Shown here in pieces: positions 53,726 through 54,026 of a DNA stretch of 54,026 bases. Source of the stretch: Flaviramulus sp. (GTDB lineage: Bacteria > Bacteroidota > Bacteroidia > Flavobacteriales > Flavobacteriaceae). The translations under genes were made by a program, and so were the position numbers. The stretch covers positions 1-54,026 of the forward strand of contig NZ_JABDMV010000069.1 in assembly GCF_013001275.1 (NCBI RefSeq). The letters run 5' to 3'. Below the pieces are notes generated by a model. That model ran no database searches. It had not been told where the DNA came from and saw only the letters and a list, made by a program, of their open reading frames with translations. Positions within the stretch are counted from its first letter, which is position 1. Each line of letters starts with the position of its first letter.

Positions 53726-54026
53726 ATGCAAAAAATTACACTTCTTTTATCTTTTTTTGTTTGCTCATTAGGTTTTGCACAAAGTACTGCAAATTATACA
53801 ATAACGGTAAGTACAATATGGAACGCTGGAGACCATACATCTATTCCATCTGATCCTCATTGGTCTCCTTTAGCAGGAGCGACTCATAAGAACCCTAATG
53901 ATATATTGAAATTTGGAGTTATTGCACCTGCGACAAACGGAATTAAAAACATCGCTGAAACGGGAAACACCACTAATTTTAATACAGAAATAAGTAATAA
54001 TCCTGATACAGATCAATATTTACAAG
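53726..54026 (+). CDS. Secreted spondin-domain protein (3' end outside window)
   Basis: From ATG 53726 the frame stays open to the window end, about 100 residues. A signal peptide (MQKITLLLSFFVCSLGFAQ) is followed by a spondin_N-like start: YTITVSTIWNAGDHTSIPSD, then HWSPLAGATHK, matching the usual YxVTF..TWS..H and HFSPLxGATHN pattern. Such Bacteroidota proteins are exported; many carry a T9SS sorting tail, which would lie beyond the window. An ATG at 53716 is out of frame. Function probably surface or matrix binding. Confidence 0.72.
   Translation, partial: MQKITLLLSFFVCSLGFAQSTANYTITVSTIWNAGDHTSIPSDPHWSPLAGATHKNPNDILKFGVIAPATNGIKNIAETGNTTNFNTEISNNPDTDQYLQ

Overview
The window is a gene-dense, AT-rich stretch of a Flavobacteriaceae (phylum Bacteroidota) chromosome, most likely from a marine relative of Lacinutrix, Olleya, Winogradskyella or Formosa. 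The assignment rests on gene content (BshC, DUF6146-like, DUF6787-like and DUF2911 proteins, carboxypeptidase-regulatory-domain outer-membrane proteins, a TonB receptor), on start regions without Shine-Dalgarno sequences, and on several promoters of the Bacteroidota type (TTTG, about 19-21 bases, TAnnTTTG). I see no rRNA, tRNA, insertion sequence, prophage or CRISPR array. The content is mainly core housekeeping.

Layout. 1-6317 (+): the end of a 3-hydroxyacyl-CoA dehydrogenase, DUF1015, YggS, a DnaQ-like exonuclease fused to GIY-YIG, a voltage-gated K+ channel, MiaA and a GNAT acetyltransferase, packed as one operon. 6377-9057 (-): an ECF sigma factor, a one-TM putative anti-sigma protein and a secreted protein with Pro-Glu-Leu repeats. 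9221-10932 (+): DUF2911 protein and MeaB. 10943-13143 (-): PAP2 phosphatase, a small acidic protein and a MATE exporter. 13476-15614 (-): nitronate monooxygenase-like protein and MnmA. 15795-17657 (+): a lipoprotein of four FAS1 domains made by internal duplication. 17750-28493 (-): YwqK/MORN protein, YidC, PyrG, DUF3820, DUF922, a LysM/periplasmic-binding protein, GuaA and BshC. 28603-31623 (+): esterase lipoprotein, TerC and a carboxypeptidase-regulatory-domain protein. 31625-37551 (-): topoisomerase IV (ParE, ParC) with an extra 44-residue basic ORF between the subunits, then YchF. 37651-47820: a second carboxypeptidase-regulatory-domain protein, ferredoxin (-), LuxC-like acyl-CoA reductase, SerC, SerA, DUF937, two small family proteins, a His-rich exported protein, a TonB receptor with a His/acid-rich loop, and an NAD(P)-binding oxidoreductase. 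47940-53621 (-): GuaB, an exported protein of unknown function, a four-TM protein, an FMN-binding protein, a porin and HMG-CoA lyase. At 53726 the start of a secreted spondin-domain protein runs off the end.

Functional links. GuaB and GuaA are the two steps from IMP to GMP, and PyrG makes CTP. SerC and SerA are two steps of serine synthesis. MiaA and MnmA modify tRNA. ParE/ParC decatenate DNA. YidC inserts membrane proteins. The His-rich protein and TonB receptor look like a metal (probably zinc) uptake pair. The FMN-binding and four-TM proteins, next to a porin, look like a small extracytoplasmic flavin electron-transfer unit.

The least explained items are the basic ORF inside parE-parC, a structured repeat-like element at 51300-51396, a 15-bp inverted repeat around the -33 box of the FAS1 gene, -7 boxes that would give leaderless mRNAs for the MATE gene and guaA, and an intrinsic terminator just upstream of the yidC start codon. 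All family assignments come from reading the proteins by eye; no database search was run.
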